The notes under the pieces are model-generated. The model was not told where the DNA came from and searched no databases. It saw only the letters and a program-made list of their open reading frames with translations. The position numbers and the translations under genes are program-made. 64,000 bases of DNA. Source: Narthecium ossifragum (taxonomy: Eukaryota; Streptophyta; Magnoliopsida; Dioscoreales; Nartheciaceae). The DNA lies in contig OY986967.1 of NCBI GenBank assembly GCA_963920575.1, positions 24,879,648 through 24,943,647 on the forward strand, given 5' to 3'. Numbering within the stretch: the first letter of the stretch is position 1; every line of letters starts with the position of its first letter. Of the stretch, positions 33,218 to 44,958 are shown piece after piece.

Positions 33218-35230
33218 ATGTAGTTCATACAAGCCTGTAGAAACTACTCATGAATCCTTAAAAGAGATTAATAGACTCTTTAAACAAAATAATTATTCTA
33301 ATGTTTACTTACAAGTTATTGGGCAACAGTTAACTCGTATCGAGAAAACAGTTGAAAAACTTGTGGATAAGTTAGAATCTTTGATCCCAAATCTTTCTAT
33401 AGCCAAAGAAAAGGCTATAATGAATGCTAAACCATTCATAAAACCTAGTCCAGAAATCTCTGGGTTTAAATTTGAAAAAGAATTTAAAGAAGAGGTAATA
33501 GAATCTCTTAGTAAACAACTGAATCAAACTCGTATTCAAGTCCTTAATAAGGATAAAACTTCTGTTGATACTGAGAATGACTCTTCTGATAATCAATCTG
33601 AAAGTGAATCTATAAATGGGATTTTTGAAGCCGAACAACAGTTTCAACAGATTAATAAGATTGAACATAGACCTCGCAATCTTGAAAAATTTTATTATAA
33701 ACTACCATCCCCTTTGGATGTTTTATATGAAGAAAATGAAACTTTTATTCAACAAGATTATTCTGGTAGAAATATCTATGAATGGAACATAGATGGTATG
33801 AGTGATCACCAGATTAATAATATGGCACATCGTATGCTGATGTATGCTACTATTTCTAAAGGATCTGGTAATACTGACCCTAACATTGCTGCCTATTTGA
33901 CATGCGGTTTTACCGGCAGTCTTAAGGGTTGGTGGGATAACTATCTCACACCAGATCAACGGACAGAAATCCTTTCTGCTGTAAAAATTGAAAATAATAG
34001 TCAACAACAGACTGATGCTGTTTATACCTTAATTTTGACTATTGTTGAACATTTTACGGGTAATATAACTAATCAGGGGGAGAAAACTAGGACACTTCTT
34101 CAAAACTTGAGATGTCCCACTCTTACCCATTTTCGTTGGTATAAAGATACCTTTTTTAATAGAGTTATGCAGCTAAATGATGCTAACAGTACTCATTGGA
34201 AGTCTAAATTTATAGATGGTTTACCTAATCTCTTTGCTGAAAGAGTTAGAAATTATTTAAGAGAACCTGATAGTGGGACTATCTCTTACAATTCGTACAC
34301 TTATGGGGCATTAATAAATGCATGCATCCATGAAGGTTTAAGCTTGTGTAATGATCTTAAGCTTAAAAATCAATTGAAGTCTCATAGACTTACTGAGAAA
34401 AAACAATTGGGTGAATTCTGTCAACAATTTGCTTTTGATGAACCTATTAAGCAAAATAAGCTTAAGAAGGAAAAGAAAGAAGATAAATCTTTCTACAAAA
34501 GAAGAAAAAAGAAATATGATTCTCAAAAGAGTAAGACTCAGAGGAAGCCTAAGGCTGACAAATCTAAAGCCAAATGTTTTAAATGTGGTAAAATTGGGCA
34601 TTACGCCAATCGATGTTATACTAAGAAAAAGATCAATGAGATAGAAGATGAAGGCTTAAAGCAATCCTTACTACTGATTCAGAATCTGAAGAAAGTTACT
34701 CTTCTGAATCTACAGAAGAAGAAAAGGAATGTTCTTGTACAATTAATAATTGTACTACTAAGGATAATTCTGATTATTGGGAAGCCATTGTTGAAATGAA
34801 TGGATTGTCCATTAATATGTTGTCTCTTGATAAGAACATTCTAGCAAAGTTGCTTACAGAAGAAAATTTATCTTCTGACTTAAGATCGCAATTAATTGAG
34901 ATTTGTCTTAAAGGAGAACAAAGGATCGAAGCTCCAAAGATAGATCATACCTATCGTCTGGCCGAAGTAATACGAAGACGACAAGAGAAAACTGTTAAAA
35001 TTCTGTCTTTATCAGAGTTAAACAGAGAAGTCAATAACTTTAAAGAAGAAGTCAAACTTCTTAGAGAAGAAAATAAATATATATTTTCTATGATCGAAGA
35101 AAGGGATCTTTCTTTAGGAGAATTTCCTCCTATTCCTGAAAAAGGGAAACAAATTGATACAGGACAGAGTTCTGAAACTCCTAATGAGTTTTTAATTCAA
35201 ATGTTGCAGCAAATTACTGCTCAAAAATAG
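33218..35230 (+). pseudogene. Pararetroviral capsid-like and zinc-knuckle region, copy 1
   Basis: The open frame enters from the 5' truncation after a TAA near 33215 and has no ATG. It includes YEWNIDGMSDHQINNMAHRM and FTGSLKGWWDNYLTPDQR, hallmark capsid motifs of plant pararetrovirus polyproteins. A CX2CX4HX4C knuckle (CFKCGKIGHYANRC) lies at about 34575-34617. After it the frame shifts near 34650 and the continuing part runs to a stop at 35230 with a coiled-coil-like, Glu/Lys-rich segment (about 35000-35110). A defective structural gene. Confidence 0.8.
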
Positions 35231-37046
35231 TATATCGAGATTACTCTTGTTATGCCTGATCAAGTTGTTATACCTCACCTTATAACACTCATTGATAGTG
35301 GTGCTGATTTAAATTGTGTTCAAGAAGGAATAATACCTTCTAAATATTTTGAGAAGACCACGCAAGCTCTTAGTGGCCCTAGTGGTAATAGACCTGAAGT
35401 TAATTATAAACTTCCAAAAGCTTTAGTCTGCATACAAGAAACTTATATACCGACTCCTTTTGTGCTTGTGAATAATCTTTGACAACATATAATTTTGAGA
35501 ACTCCTTTCTTGCATAAAACTATGCCTTTAGAAAGAGTTGACTCCTCTGAAATTAATGCCAGATATAAGGGAGAACCCATTACTTTACAGTTTATAACTG
35601 AGCCGCAAACTAAAATCCTTAATGAGGTCAAAAACCTTCTTTTAAAAGAAAATCAAATTCCTTTTCTCAAAGAAGAGATTTCTTATGTTCAAATTAATGA
35701 GCAATTAAAGAAACCTACTGTCAAAGATCTTATAGACTAGATTGATAAGCAGTATCAGGCTTCTGTATGTGGCACGATCCGAATGCCTTTTGGAATCGTA
35801 AGCAACATATAGTTGAATTGCCTTATATTGAATCCTTTAATGAAAAGGATATCCCTACTCGTGCTCGTCCTTGTCAGTTGAATCAAGAATACCTTGATCT
35901 TTGCAAGAAAGAAATCACTTCTCTTATAGAGAAAAAATTGATTCGAAAATCATACTCCCCTTGGAGTTGTACAGCATTCTATGTTAATAATGCTGCTGAA
36001 AGAGAACGAGGGGTCCCTCGTCTTGTTATTAATTTTAAGCCTCTTAATAAGGTGCTTAAATGGATTAGATATCCTATCCCTAATAAAAGGGATCTGCTTA
36101 ATAGAATTTATAAAGCCAAGGTTTTTTTCTAAATTTGATCTTAAATCTGGATACTGGCAGATCCAGATTGCTGAGAAAGACCGTTATAAGACGGCCTTCA
36201 CTGTTCCTTTTGGGCATTACGAATGGAATGTTATGCCATTTGGTTTAAAGAATGCTCCTTCTGAATTTCAAAATATTATGAATGAGATTTTCATTCCTAT
36301 ACTAACTTCATTTTGTCTTATATTGATGATATATTAATATTTTCTGATAATATTGATCAGCATGTTAAACATTTAGATGTTTTCAGACATCTAGCTATAA
36401 AGAATGGATTAGTCATATCTGCTCCAAAAATGAAATTATTTCAGACTGAAATCCGGTTTCTTGGCCATAATATTGGAAAAGAAACTATAGTTCTTATAGA
36501 TAGAAGTATTGAATTTGCTTCTAAATTTCCTGATATTATTACAAATACAAATCAATTACAAAGATTTTTAAGAGCTTTAAATTATGTTTCTGATTACTAT
36601 AAAGATTGGGCTAAGGATACAGCTCTTCTATACAATCGTCTTAAGAAGAATCCTGATCTTTGGACTGAAGACCATACTGTGGCTGTTAGACTAATTAAGT
36701 CTAAAGTTATTAATCTTCCTTGCACCAATCTGCTTAAACCAGAGTGCAAAAAGATTGTGAAAACTGATGCCAGTAATATTGGCTATGGTGGCATTTTGAA
36801 ACAAAAATGCTTGGACTCTAGTAAAGAGGAGTTAGTCCGATATACATCGGGTAAGTGGAATTCTACTCAATTTAATTATTCCACTATTAAAAAAGAAAAT
36901 GTTATCTATTATTAAATGTTTGTATAAATTTCAGGATGATCTCCTTAATCAACCATTCCTTCTTCGCATTGATTGTAGCTCTGCTAAGAGTGTCATTGAA
37001 AAGGATGTTAAGAATTTAACTTCTAAGCAAATCTTTGCTCGTTGGC

Positions 37047-38769
37047 TGATAAGACTTGAAAAGTGCACAAATCATCCTTTTAACTATGTCTCGTTAGTCT
37101 CCGAGCAATGCTATTTTGATAGTCTATGATGTATTTCAGGTATAAGAGCCTTCAATGACGATTAGATCATGTTTGGTGCTAAAACGAACAAATAAAGACC
37201 TGCTAGGAGCAAAGAAATGAAGATGGAGTAGCTTTGAAGATTAACCTGTACCTGCTCATGAAGAACCAGATGATGTACCATATATGGTTGGAAAGCTCTT
37301 GAAGTCTAGTTTCTGGAGAATTTTACGGTTCGTGATTCCGAGTTTCCTAGAGGAAGTTAATATAATTTTAGTACCGATAGCGCAGTCTGGATGACAAAGC
37401 AGTAAAATACGTTGGAAAGTCCGATCGATCCGATCCCCAGAGTCCGATCGATTGGACTATGCAGAAACCTCACAGAACGTATATTTTTCAGCTATTCACC
37501 TTCCGATCGATCCAGTTATCCGTCCTACTGGGTCCGATCGATCCGACACCTATAGTCCGATCGATCGGACTCGGGAGAAGCTAGAAATCGAAGATTTTTA
37601 TGCACCGGATCGATCGGACGCCCAGAGTTCGATCGATCGGACTCGGAAATGACCGTTCTCTTGATATTTATTAAGCAAAATCAAAGGCTAAGATCTAATC
37701 CGAGTTAAGGTGGATACCTAGGCTATAAATAGGCGTCTTTTAGGGTTTTTCGGGGTCTTTCTTCTCTCTTGGAGAGGGAGAACAATTTCTTTCTTCTTTT
37801 TAACTTTTCTTTAGAGATCTTTGGGAGGAAATCCATGGCGGAAGAGCTTCATCAACCGCCATCTATGGATCTAACCCTAAAGATGAGTAGCTAAACTTTT
37901 ACCATGGGATTCTTATGATGTAACTAAGATTTCTATTATGGATTTCTGAGATCTAGGGCTTGTATACATTATTGTTTGGCTTATATGGATTGATTTCTAT
38001 TTTTTTTATACCTTGGTGTCGATTTCTTGCTGGATGTATGGATTGTTTTTATTTGCACTTGATTCCAGAGCTTGTGTATGCTAGGGCTTGGATTGGACTC
38101 ATCCAAATAAGAGGACCATGCTAGTCCTATGGTATCTCGGATGAAATCTTCTTCATGATTAGGGATTGTATAGTGCTAGTCCCACTACGTTCTATCTCTA
38201 ATCCTTCTTACATCCTATCTTTGTAGATTTGGCCATCAAGATGCTAAATTCATCTTGATCTTACACCTAAATCCATATCCATGTTATTATTTGCGATGAA
38301 TTCATCCTAATAAAAGGGTTCATTAGCAGTGAACGTAACTAATCATTCGGTCACTGATAATTAGATAATTGTTCTTGCCAACAAGGAATCCTAAGCATAA
38401 CTTGTTGAGTGATAAAGAGAACTAGCCATTCACTTATCAACTATTAGAAAGCCATTCATCGTGTTTGCATACCCTGATCTTAGAAAGACCTGGTAGAATC
38501 ATGGTTATTGATTAAGAATTCCCTGATACCTTTTCTCTTATTTATTAATTCTTTAGTATTAGTTTAATTTTAATTCTCAATCTTTTTCCAACTTGTTGGT
38601 AGGGATACTTAGATTGAGTTTAGTAGTTTAATTATTTTCCTACGCATTCCCTGTGGATTCGACTCGGACTCACTACTCGCTACCCCTAAAGTAGTTAGTT
38701 AGTAGTTTGATTATAAATTTGTAATTTTGAGTAAACTTGTTAAGGAACGACACTTTTCAAGTCGTATCA
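37047..38769 (+). mobile_element. Solo LTR of family 'TGATAAGACTTG' (inside viral RNase H)
   Basis: TSD TTGGC (37042-37046) and TTTGC (38770-38774), one mismatch. The uninterrupted site is seen in copy 2 near 40600. Begins TGATAAGACTTGAAAAGTG and ends CACTTTTCAAGTCGTATCA. TATA box at 37724-37731. The 3' part carries the phrase 'cctgtggattcgactcggac', which is common in plant LTRs. Sibling, in opposite orientation, at 22956-24540. Confidence 0.86.
37419..37645. repeat. GATCGATC palindrome array in solo LTR U3
   Basis: About six GATCGATC cores in the context TCCGATCGATCGGA (perfect 14 bp palindrome in the best unit, about 37558-37571), plus one decayed unit. The array ends about 79 bp upstream of the TATA box. 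Confidence 0.86.
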
Positions 38770-39075
38770 TTTGCAAGCTGAACTAGCAGTTTTTTATTTC
38801 ACTATTGAATTCATTAAGGGCCAACATAATGTTCTCCCTGATTTCTTAACCCGGGAATTTTTGCAGGGTACTCATGAGAAGGAATGCTCCCCCTCATTGG
38901 TGGGGGGGGGGGGAGGTGGGAGAGGAATGGGTAATAGGGGTAATACTCCTCCAATTTACCCCACCACCTCACTGTCTTCTGCATCTGGTAATAGTTGGCG
39001 AACAGTTCGTCGAGGGAGTCATACTTCCTATACAAATATTGTGAAAAATACGGCGACACAAGATATGTCGAATAT

Positions 39076-39165
39076 ATAATACTATATATTATATATAATA
39101 CTATATAATATTATTATATATTATACATAAGAAAATATTATATATATACTATATATTATACATAA
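39076..39165. repeat. TA-rich junction between the two viral copies
   Basis: About 90 bp of 'tatatataatactatatatta' type sequence with a repeated 'atacataagaaaat' word. Marks the boundary where copy 1 ends and copy 2 begins within the protease/RT linker. Confidence 0.75.
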
Positions 39166-39307
39166 GAAAATTCTTAATGAGGTTAAGAATCTTTTCTTAA
39201 AAGAAAATCAAATTCATTTTCTTAAAGAAGAAATTTCTTATGTTCAAATTAATGAACAATTAAAGAAACCTTCTGTGAAAGATCTAATAGATCAAATCGA
39301 TAAATAG

Positions 39308-41056
39308 TTTCAGTCCTCTGTGTGTGGCACGGTTCCTAATGCCTTTTGGAATCGCAAGCAACATATAGTTGAACTACCTTATGAAGAGTCCTTTAATGAA
39401 AAGGATATTCCTACTCGTGCTCGACCTTGCCAGATGAATCAAGAATATCTTGATCTCTGTAAAAAAGAAATCACTTCTCTAATAGAGAAGAAGCTGATTC
39501 GTAAATCATACTCCCCTTGGAGTTGCACAGCATTCTATGTTAATAATGCTGCTGAGAGAGAACGAGGAGTTCCTCGTCTTGTTATTAATTTTAAACCCCT
39601 TAATAAGGTGCTTAAATGGATTAGATATCCTATCCCTAATAAAAGGGATTTGCTTAATAGAATTTATAGAGCAAAGGCTTTCTCTAAATTTGATCTTAAA
39701 TCTGGTTATTGGCAGATTCAGATTGTCGAGAAAGACCGTTATAAAACGGCTTTCACCGTTCCTTTTGGACATTATGAATGGAATGTTATGCCATTCGACT
39801 TAAAGAATGCTCCTTCAGAATTTCAAAATATTATGAATGAAATCTTTATTCCTTATACTAATTTCATTCTGTCTTATTTTGATGATATATTAATATTTTC
39901 TGAAAACATTGATCAGCATGTAAAACATTTAGATGTTTTTCGACATTTAGCTATAAAAAATGGATTAGTTATATCTGCTCCGAAGATGAAACTATTTCAA
40001 ACTGGAATTAGATTTCTTAGCCATAATATTGGAAAAGGAACTATTGTTCCCATTGATAGAAGTATTGAATTTGCTTCTAAATTCCTTGATATTATTACAG
40101 ACACAAATCAATTGCAGCGGTTTTTAGGCGGTTTAAATTATGTATCTGACTATTATAAAGATTGGGCGAAGGAGACGGCTCTTCTTTATAATCGTTTAAA
40201 GAAGAAACCTGATCCTTGGACTCAGGCTCATACTGATGCTATTAGACTAATCAAGTCTAAAGTCAAGAATCTTCCTTGCACAAATTTACTTAAACCGGAG
40301 TGTAAAAAGATTGTTGAAACTGATGCTAGTAATATTGGCTATGGTGGCATCCTAAAACAAAGATGCTCGGACTCTAGTAAAGAAGAGTTAGTCCGATATA
40401 CATCGGGTAAGTGGAATTCTACTCAATTTAATTATTCCACTATTAAAAAAGAAATGTTATCTATCATTAAATGTTTGTATAAATTTCAGGATGATCTCTT
40501 AAATCAACCATTCCTTCTTCGCATTGATTGTAGCTCTGCTAAGAGTGTCATTGAAAAGGATGTTAAGAATCTAACTTCTAAGCAAATCTTTGCTCGATGG
40601 CAAGCTGAATTAGCAGTTTTTTATTTCACTATTGAATTCATTAAAGGAAAACATAATGTTCTCCCTGATTTCTTAACCCGTGAATTTTTGCAGGGTACTC
40701 ATGAGAAGGAATGCTCCCCCTCATTGGGGGGGAGAGGTGGGAGAGGAATGGGTAATAAGGGAAATACTCCTCCTATTTACCCCACCACCTCACAGTCATC
40801 TGCACCTGGTAATAGTTGGCGAACAATTCGCAGAGGAAGTAATACTTCCTATCCAAGTATTGTCCGTAATACGGCTACACAAGATATGCCGAGTAAAAAT
40901 ACTTCTCAAGGTAATACCTCAGAAACAAAGGAATCCTTTGCAGAAGTGGTCAAGGATAATGATCCCTTAATGATTACAAAACCAGCTTATGAGCTGATGG
41001 TTCATATTGAACCAGAGGACATGTGTTACTTCGATAACCCAGAAAAATTGAGATAG
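39308..41056 (+). pseudogene. Pararetroviral reverse transcriptase-RNase H, copy 2 (open but truncated)
   Basis: Open for about 580 codons after an in-frame TAG (39305-39307), with no upstream protease or capsid. RT motifs: LVINFKPLNKVL, KFDLKSGYWQIQI, VMPFDLKNAPSEFQ and the catalytic YxDD as YFDD (about 39873-39884). RNase H: ETDASNIGYGG, FLLRIDCSSAKSVI and FIKGKHNVLPDFL. The C-terminal tail is Gly/Arg/Ser-rich, then acidic, ending at 41056. In the family this domain copies pregenomic RNA into DNA. Here it is a severed fragment. The FG to FD change in VMPF[G/D]LK differs from copy 1. Confidence 0.83.
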
Positions 41057-41882
41057 AAATACCTTAACAATTGTCAATATCCTACTTCGGTATATAAACC
41101 GGGAAAATGAATGGAGTCTCTGTTATCACAGAGAGATGTTCATTTTGAGCATTTTTATAAAAATTCCGATGATAGAAAGCCACCTGCTTATAGCAAGTGT
41201 ACAATTAAAAACATAATGACTCCAAAGGAATGGGGCTTTAGCACTCATAAGCCATTCCCCTTCAAAATTGAGAAAGAAACTTATAGTTTCAACTACTGGG
41301 ATTATAAAGATGCCTTTTATCTTTCATTTTTATGTGAAAATGAAAATTTGAAGCATACATGGTTTATTAAGCTATGTCCTGAAATCCTTCAAAAGGAAAT
41401 TCCAGCCTGGATCTATGACTGGTGGCACAAATATGGTGCAGAACTTGATATATTGCCAGAACCAACTGCTGCTCTATATGAGAAATGGGTCTCTACCCAT
41501 CATGTTCTCCATTTAAAGAAGGATGATGATATCTTAAAGGGAATGTGCCCTCTTTACTTCTTTGTTGAAGTTGAGATCCCATGGATCTGGAAATGGTTCT
41601 GTATCACCGGAACTGATGACTTATATCTTCCTTGCCTCTTAAGGAGGTATCAAGTTAAATGGTGGAAAGGTCTTGATGTGACTACTAAGGTCTCTGAATT
41701 ATTAGAGATCATAAGCAGGAATGAGCATGCCCTTAACCAGAATGTGGTTCGTGAGGTTCCCATTATTAGCCTAGATATTGTTTTGATGATGTCAAGAAAT
41801 GTTTGATGATAAAACAATGATTTAATATTATTATCCCTTAATTTGAAAAGCATTAAAATCATCTTTATATGAGTTTTGTACT

Positions 41883-42194
41883 GACGATCGATGCGACGGA
41901 CGATGCATGGATCGACCGTGGGATATGGCGGTTGATGGAAGGATCGACCGCGGAAGCTAAACATGGGAAAATAGACGACGGTCGATGTCACGGTCGATGT
42001 GACGGTCGACCGTGAGATGCAACGGTCGATCGGTGTATCGACCGTCGGAAGCCGTTTTCGCAACAGAGCCTCACAGACGATGCTACGGTCGATGCGACGG
42101 TCGACCGTGAGGCGTGACGGTCGATTGGTGGATCGACCGTGGCTCAAGGAAAGGCTGACGGACGATGTCACGGACGATGCGACGGTTGACCGTG
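41883..42194. repeat. GGTCGACC palindrome array in copia left LTR U3
   Basis: Repeats of ACGGTCGACCGT (perfect 12 bp palindrome) and half-units 'cgatgygacggtcg', 'ggatcgaccgtg'. The array ends about 85 bp upstream of TATAAAAG (42279-42286). The right LTR has the same array at 44650-44958, lacking about 10 bp at its start. Confidence 0.83.
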
Positions 42195-42829
42195 AGCCCA
42201 GAAAAGAGCCATTAAAGAGCCGTTGCAGGAGAAAGAAATAGCCGTTGGGAGGCTATTTGGAGGGGTTAGAGGCTCAGCTATAAAAGAGAAAGTCCAGCAA
42301 ACTTGCCAAGGACTTAGAGGGAGCTAAGGGATTATTGTGATAATATTCTAGCAAGTTTTATTCTCTTTATTAGTGAGCTAAACCTTTGTAAAACTACTTC
42401 AAGTGTGAAGTAGACCTTGAGAGAAATATCCAATAGTGAGATTGGAGAGATTGTAAGGTTGCCAAGCACCCGTAAGCTTGGTGGAAAGGTTGCCAAGCAC
42501 CCGGAAGCTTGGTGGACAACTTGTAAGAGGTCTTACAAGTAGTGGAACCTCAAGGAGTGCCTTGAGAGAGTGGACGTAGGCAAGGTTTGCCGAACCACTA
42601 TAAAATATGGTGTAATCTCTCTAACTCTCCTCTATCCTTCAATTTAAGTGCTTAATTATCTGCTCTTATCATTGCAAGCATATTACTTGATTAGACTCCT
42701 ACTCAGTTTTCCTTAATTGATTTTATTGTTTAAAGCCTAAGATAAGACCCCCTCTTAGAGCTTCAATTGGTATAAGAGCTAGGTCTCTAATTTTGTGGTG
42801 TAACAACTCTTAGAGGATCCTAAATCAAT

Positions 42830-43888
42830 ATGGAAAACATAGAGGGACAATCCACAAATAGGCCACCATACTTCTATGGTTCAAACTATACATATTGGAA
42901 GAATAGAATGGAAATATTTATAAAATCCATGGATTATGAAGCATGGATGGTTATTGAGGATGACCCAACTATTCCTACCAAAATTCATGAAGGAAAGGAA
43001 GTGCCTAAGGCTAAGAGTGAGCTCACCCGTATTGATTTGAAAAATTTGCAAGTCAATGCCAAAGCCAAAAATTTCTTATTTTGTGCCCTTAGCTCTGATG
43101 AATTTAATAGAATTTCAGCTTGTAAATCGGCTAAGGAAATATGGGAGAAGCTTGAGATAACTCATGAAAGAACTAGCCGAGTAAAGGAGTCTAAGATTAG
43201 CATGCTTGTTAATGATTATGAGTTATTTGCCATGAAGGATGATGAAGATATAAATGAGATGTTTATTCGCTTTACCAATATCATAAATGTTCTTGATTCT
43301 CTTGGTAAAAGCTATACTAATGATGAGATGGTAAGAAAGATTCTTAGATGCCTACCTAAGACATGGGATCCCAAGGTGACGGCAATCGAAGAAGCTAAGG
43401 ATTTAACCAAGCTGTCCCTTGATGAGCTAATGGGTCCTCTCATGACATATGAGATGAACATGGAGAGGAGCAATGATGGAGAAAAGAAGAAAAAGAAAAC
43501 CATTACTTTCAAGTCAACATACAAGGATTCATCCGACTCAAGCGATGAAGATGATGATGAGGAGATGCAAAAGATCACAAGGAGAATCCAACGAATCATC
43601 AAGAATCAAGGAAAGAAAAATTCCAAAAGTGAAAAAGGAAACTGCTCTTCTTACTTAAATAAAATTACTTGTTATAAGTATAGGAAGCCCGAACATTATA
43701 TATCGGGTTATCCAAAGCTCAAGAAATTTTCAAAGAAGAAGAAGAAGGTCAAGGAAGAAAGTGACTCGAGCTCCACCTCCGAAGAAGAAGAAGAAGAAAA
43801 AGAAACTGCAAATCTTTGTTTAACTGCATTCGGAGTAAAAGAAAATGAAATTGACAAGTGGAGACACAAGGTATTTCAAGTAGGATAA
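42830..43888 (+). CDS. Copia-type Gag of gag-only element
   Basis: 352 codons from an ATG about 50 bp after the primer site. Conserved copia gag core: YTYWKNRMEIFIKSMDYEAW near the start, then AKEIWEKLEITHE, VNDYELFAMKDDEDINEM and ILRCLPKTWDPKVTAIEEA. The zinc knuckle (about residues 279-292) is degenerate: CYKYRKPEHYISGYPK, where the second and third Cys of CX2CX4HX4C are replaced by Tyr and Gly/Tyr. Lys/Glu-rich tail. Capsid protein that packages element RNA. As no pol is encoded, mobility would need a partner element. Frame intact, so possibly expressed. Confidence 0.85.
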   Translation: MENIEGQSTNRPPYFYGSNYTYWKNRMEIFIKSMDYEAWMVIEDDPTIPTKIHEGKEVPKAKSELTRIDLKNLQVNAKAKNFLFCALSSDEFNRISACKSAKEIWEKLEITHERTSRVKESKISMLVNDYELFAMKDDEDINEMFIRFTNIINVLDSLGKSYTNDEMVRKILRCLPKTWDPKVTAIEEAKDLTKLSLDELMGPLMTYEMNMERSNDGEKKKKKTITFKSTYKDSSDSSDEDDDEEMQKITRRIQRIIKNQGKKNSKSEKGNCSSYLNKITCYKYRKPEHYISGYPKLKKFSKKKKKVKEESDSSSTSEEEEEEKETANLCLTAFGVKENEIDKWRHKVFQVG

Positions 43889-44535
43889 CAATTTGGTTAA
43901 AAAGGTAATGGAGGTATGTCTTAATTTTCGATATATGTCTCCTCCATTACATCTTCTTATTCCAATTTTTTTGTAATTTGATGTTTTAAAAATGGTTTAA
44001 GAAAGTCTTTTGTGTGAAAATTTGATTACTTTTTACAAATGATCATTTTGATTGAAAATCTTCATTTGGTATATTGTTTTGAGATGATTTTAAAACTTCT
44101 ATTGTTTCTCTTAAAGAAATGTTTTTATTGTTTTAATTTGATTCTTCTTACCCCCTCTACCAAATCTTTTTGATAATGTCAAAGAGGGAGAGATATTGTG
44201 ATATCAGTTTTTGAAATCTCTTAAAATCTTATATTCTACATACTTGAAACCTTTTGATGTTTAAAGGATTTGCTGGAGATTTCATGAGAATATAATTCAT
44301 GCTCAAATATCATTTTTCTATACAAAGAGGTACATAGGTCATATTTTGCACTTTCATATCTTTTGACCTATAATCAGGCCTGATGTATCTTTTTAGTGAT
44401 ATATGACTTGCTGCCTCAGAGAAATTCACTTTAGATCATTTTTTTTTGAGGTAAATGGATGCATGAATTAAGAGGGAGCTTTCAAGGTTTTATCATCACA
44501 ATTTAAAAGGTTGCCATCATCAAAAAGAGGGAGAT
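43889..44535. other. Non-coding 3' interior of gag-only copia element
   Basis: About 650 bp, T-rich, without a coding frame. Ends in the polypurine tract that borders the right LTR. Occupies the place of pol. Confidence 0.6.
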
Positions 44536-44649
44536 TGTTAGCCCAGATATTGTTTTGATGATGTCAAGAAATGTTTGATGATAAAACAATGATTTAATAT
44601 TATTATCCCTTAATTTGGAAAGCATTAAAATCATCTTTATATGAGTTAC

Positions 44650-44958
44650 AGTCGATGCGACGGACGATGCATGGATCGACCGTGGGATATGGCTGTTGAT
44701 GGAAGGATCGACTACGGAAGCTAAACATGGGAAAATAGACGACGGTCGATGTCACGGTCGATGTGACGGTCGACCGTGAGATGCAACGGTCGATCGGTGT
44801 ATCGACCGTGGGAAGCCGTTTTCGCAACAGAGCCTCACAGACGATGCTACGGTCGATGCGACGGTCGACCGTGAGGCGTGACGGTCGATTGGTGGATCGA
44901 CCGTGGCTCAAGGAAAGGCTGACGGACGATGTCACGGACGATGCGACGGTTGACCGTG
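44650..44958. repeat. GGTCGACC palindrome array in copia right LTR U3
   Basis: Counterpart of 41883-42194; same order of units. TATAAAAG follows at about 45032, some 74 bp downstream. Confidence 0.83.

Larger units (their letters stand above)
33218..39075 (+). mobile_element. Endogenous pararetrovirus (florendovirus-like), copy 1
   Basis: Order capsid-like region, CCHC knuckle, aspartic protease, reverse transcriptase, RNase H and Gly-rich tail, as in Caulimoviridae ORF1. Both ends are in TA-rich DNA (33180-33215; 39076-39165). The movement-protein region is missing. Multiple frame changes and stops, and a 1.7 kb solo LTR in RNase H (37047-38769). Not infectious as it stands; decayed copy in the genome. 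Confidence 0.82.
35231..39079 (+). pseudogene. Pararetroviral protease, reverse transcriptase and RNase H, copy 1 (broken)
   Basis: An aspartic protease motif LIDSGADLNC lies near 35290. Reverse-transcriptase blocks follow: LVINFKPLNKVL, KFDLKSGYWQIQI, VMPFGLKNAPSEFQ and YIDD (36316-36327), then RNase H from about 36750 (KTDASNIGYGG). Stops occur at 35480-35482 and 35738-35740, with frame changes near 35765, 36130, 36305 and 36890. RNase H is cut at 37046 by the solo LTR and resumes at 38775 (AELAVFYFTIEFI). The tail has a long G run (38907-38919). Inactive. Confidence 0.82.

Noticed and set aside
33372..34601. Minus-strand frames over the viral capsid region
   Set aside because: Shadows of the plus-strand viral coding sequence.
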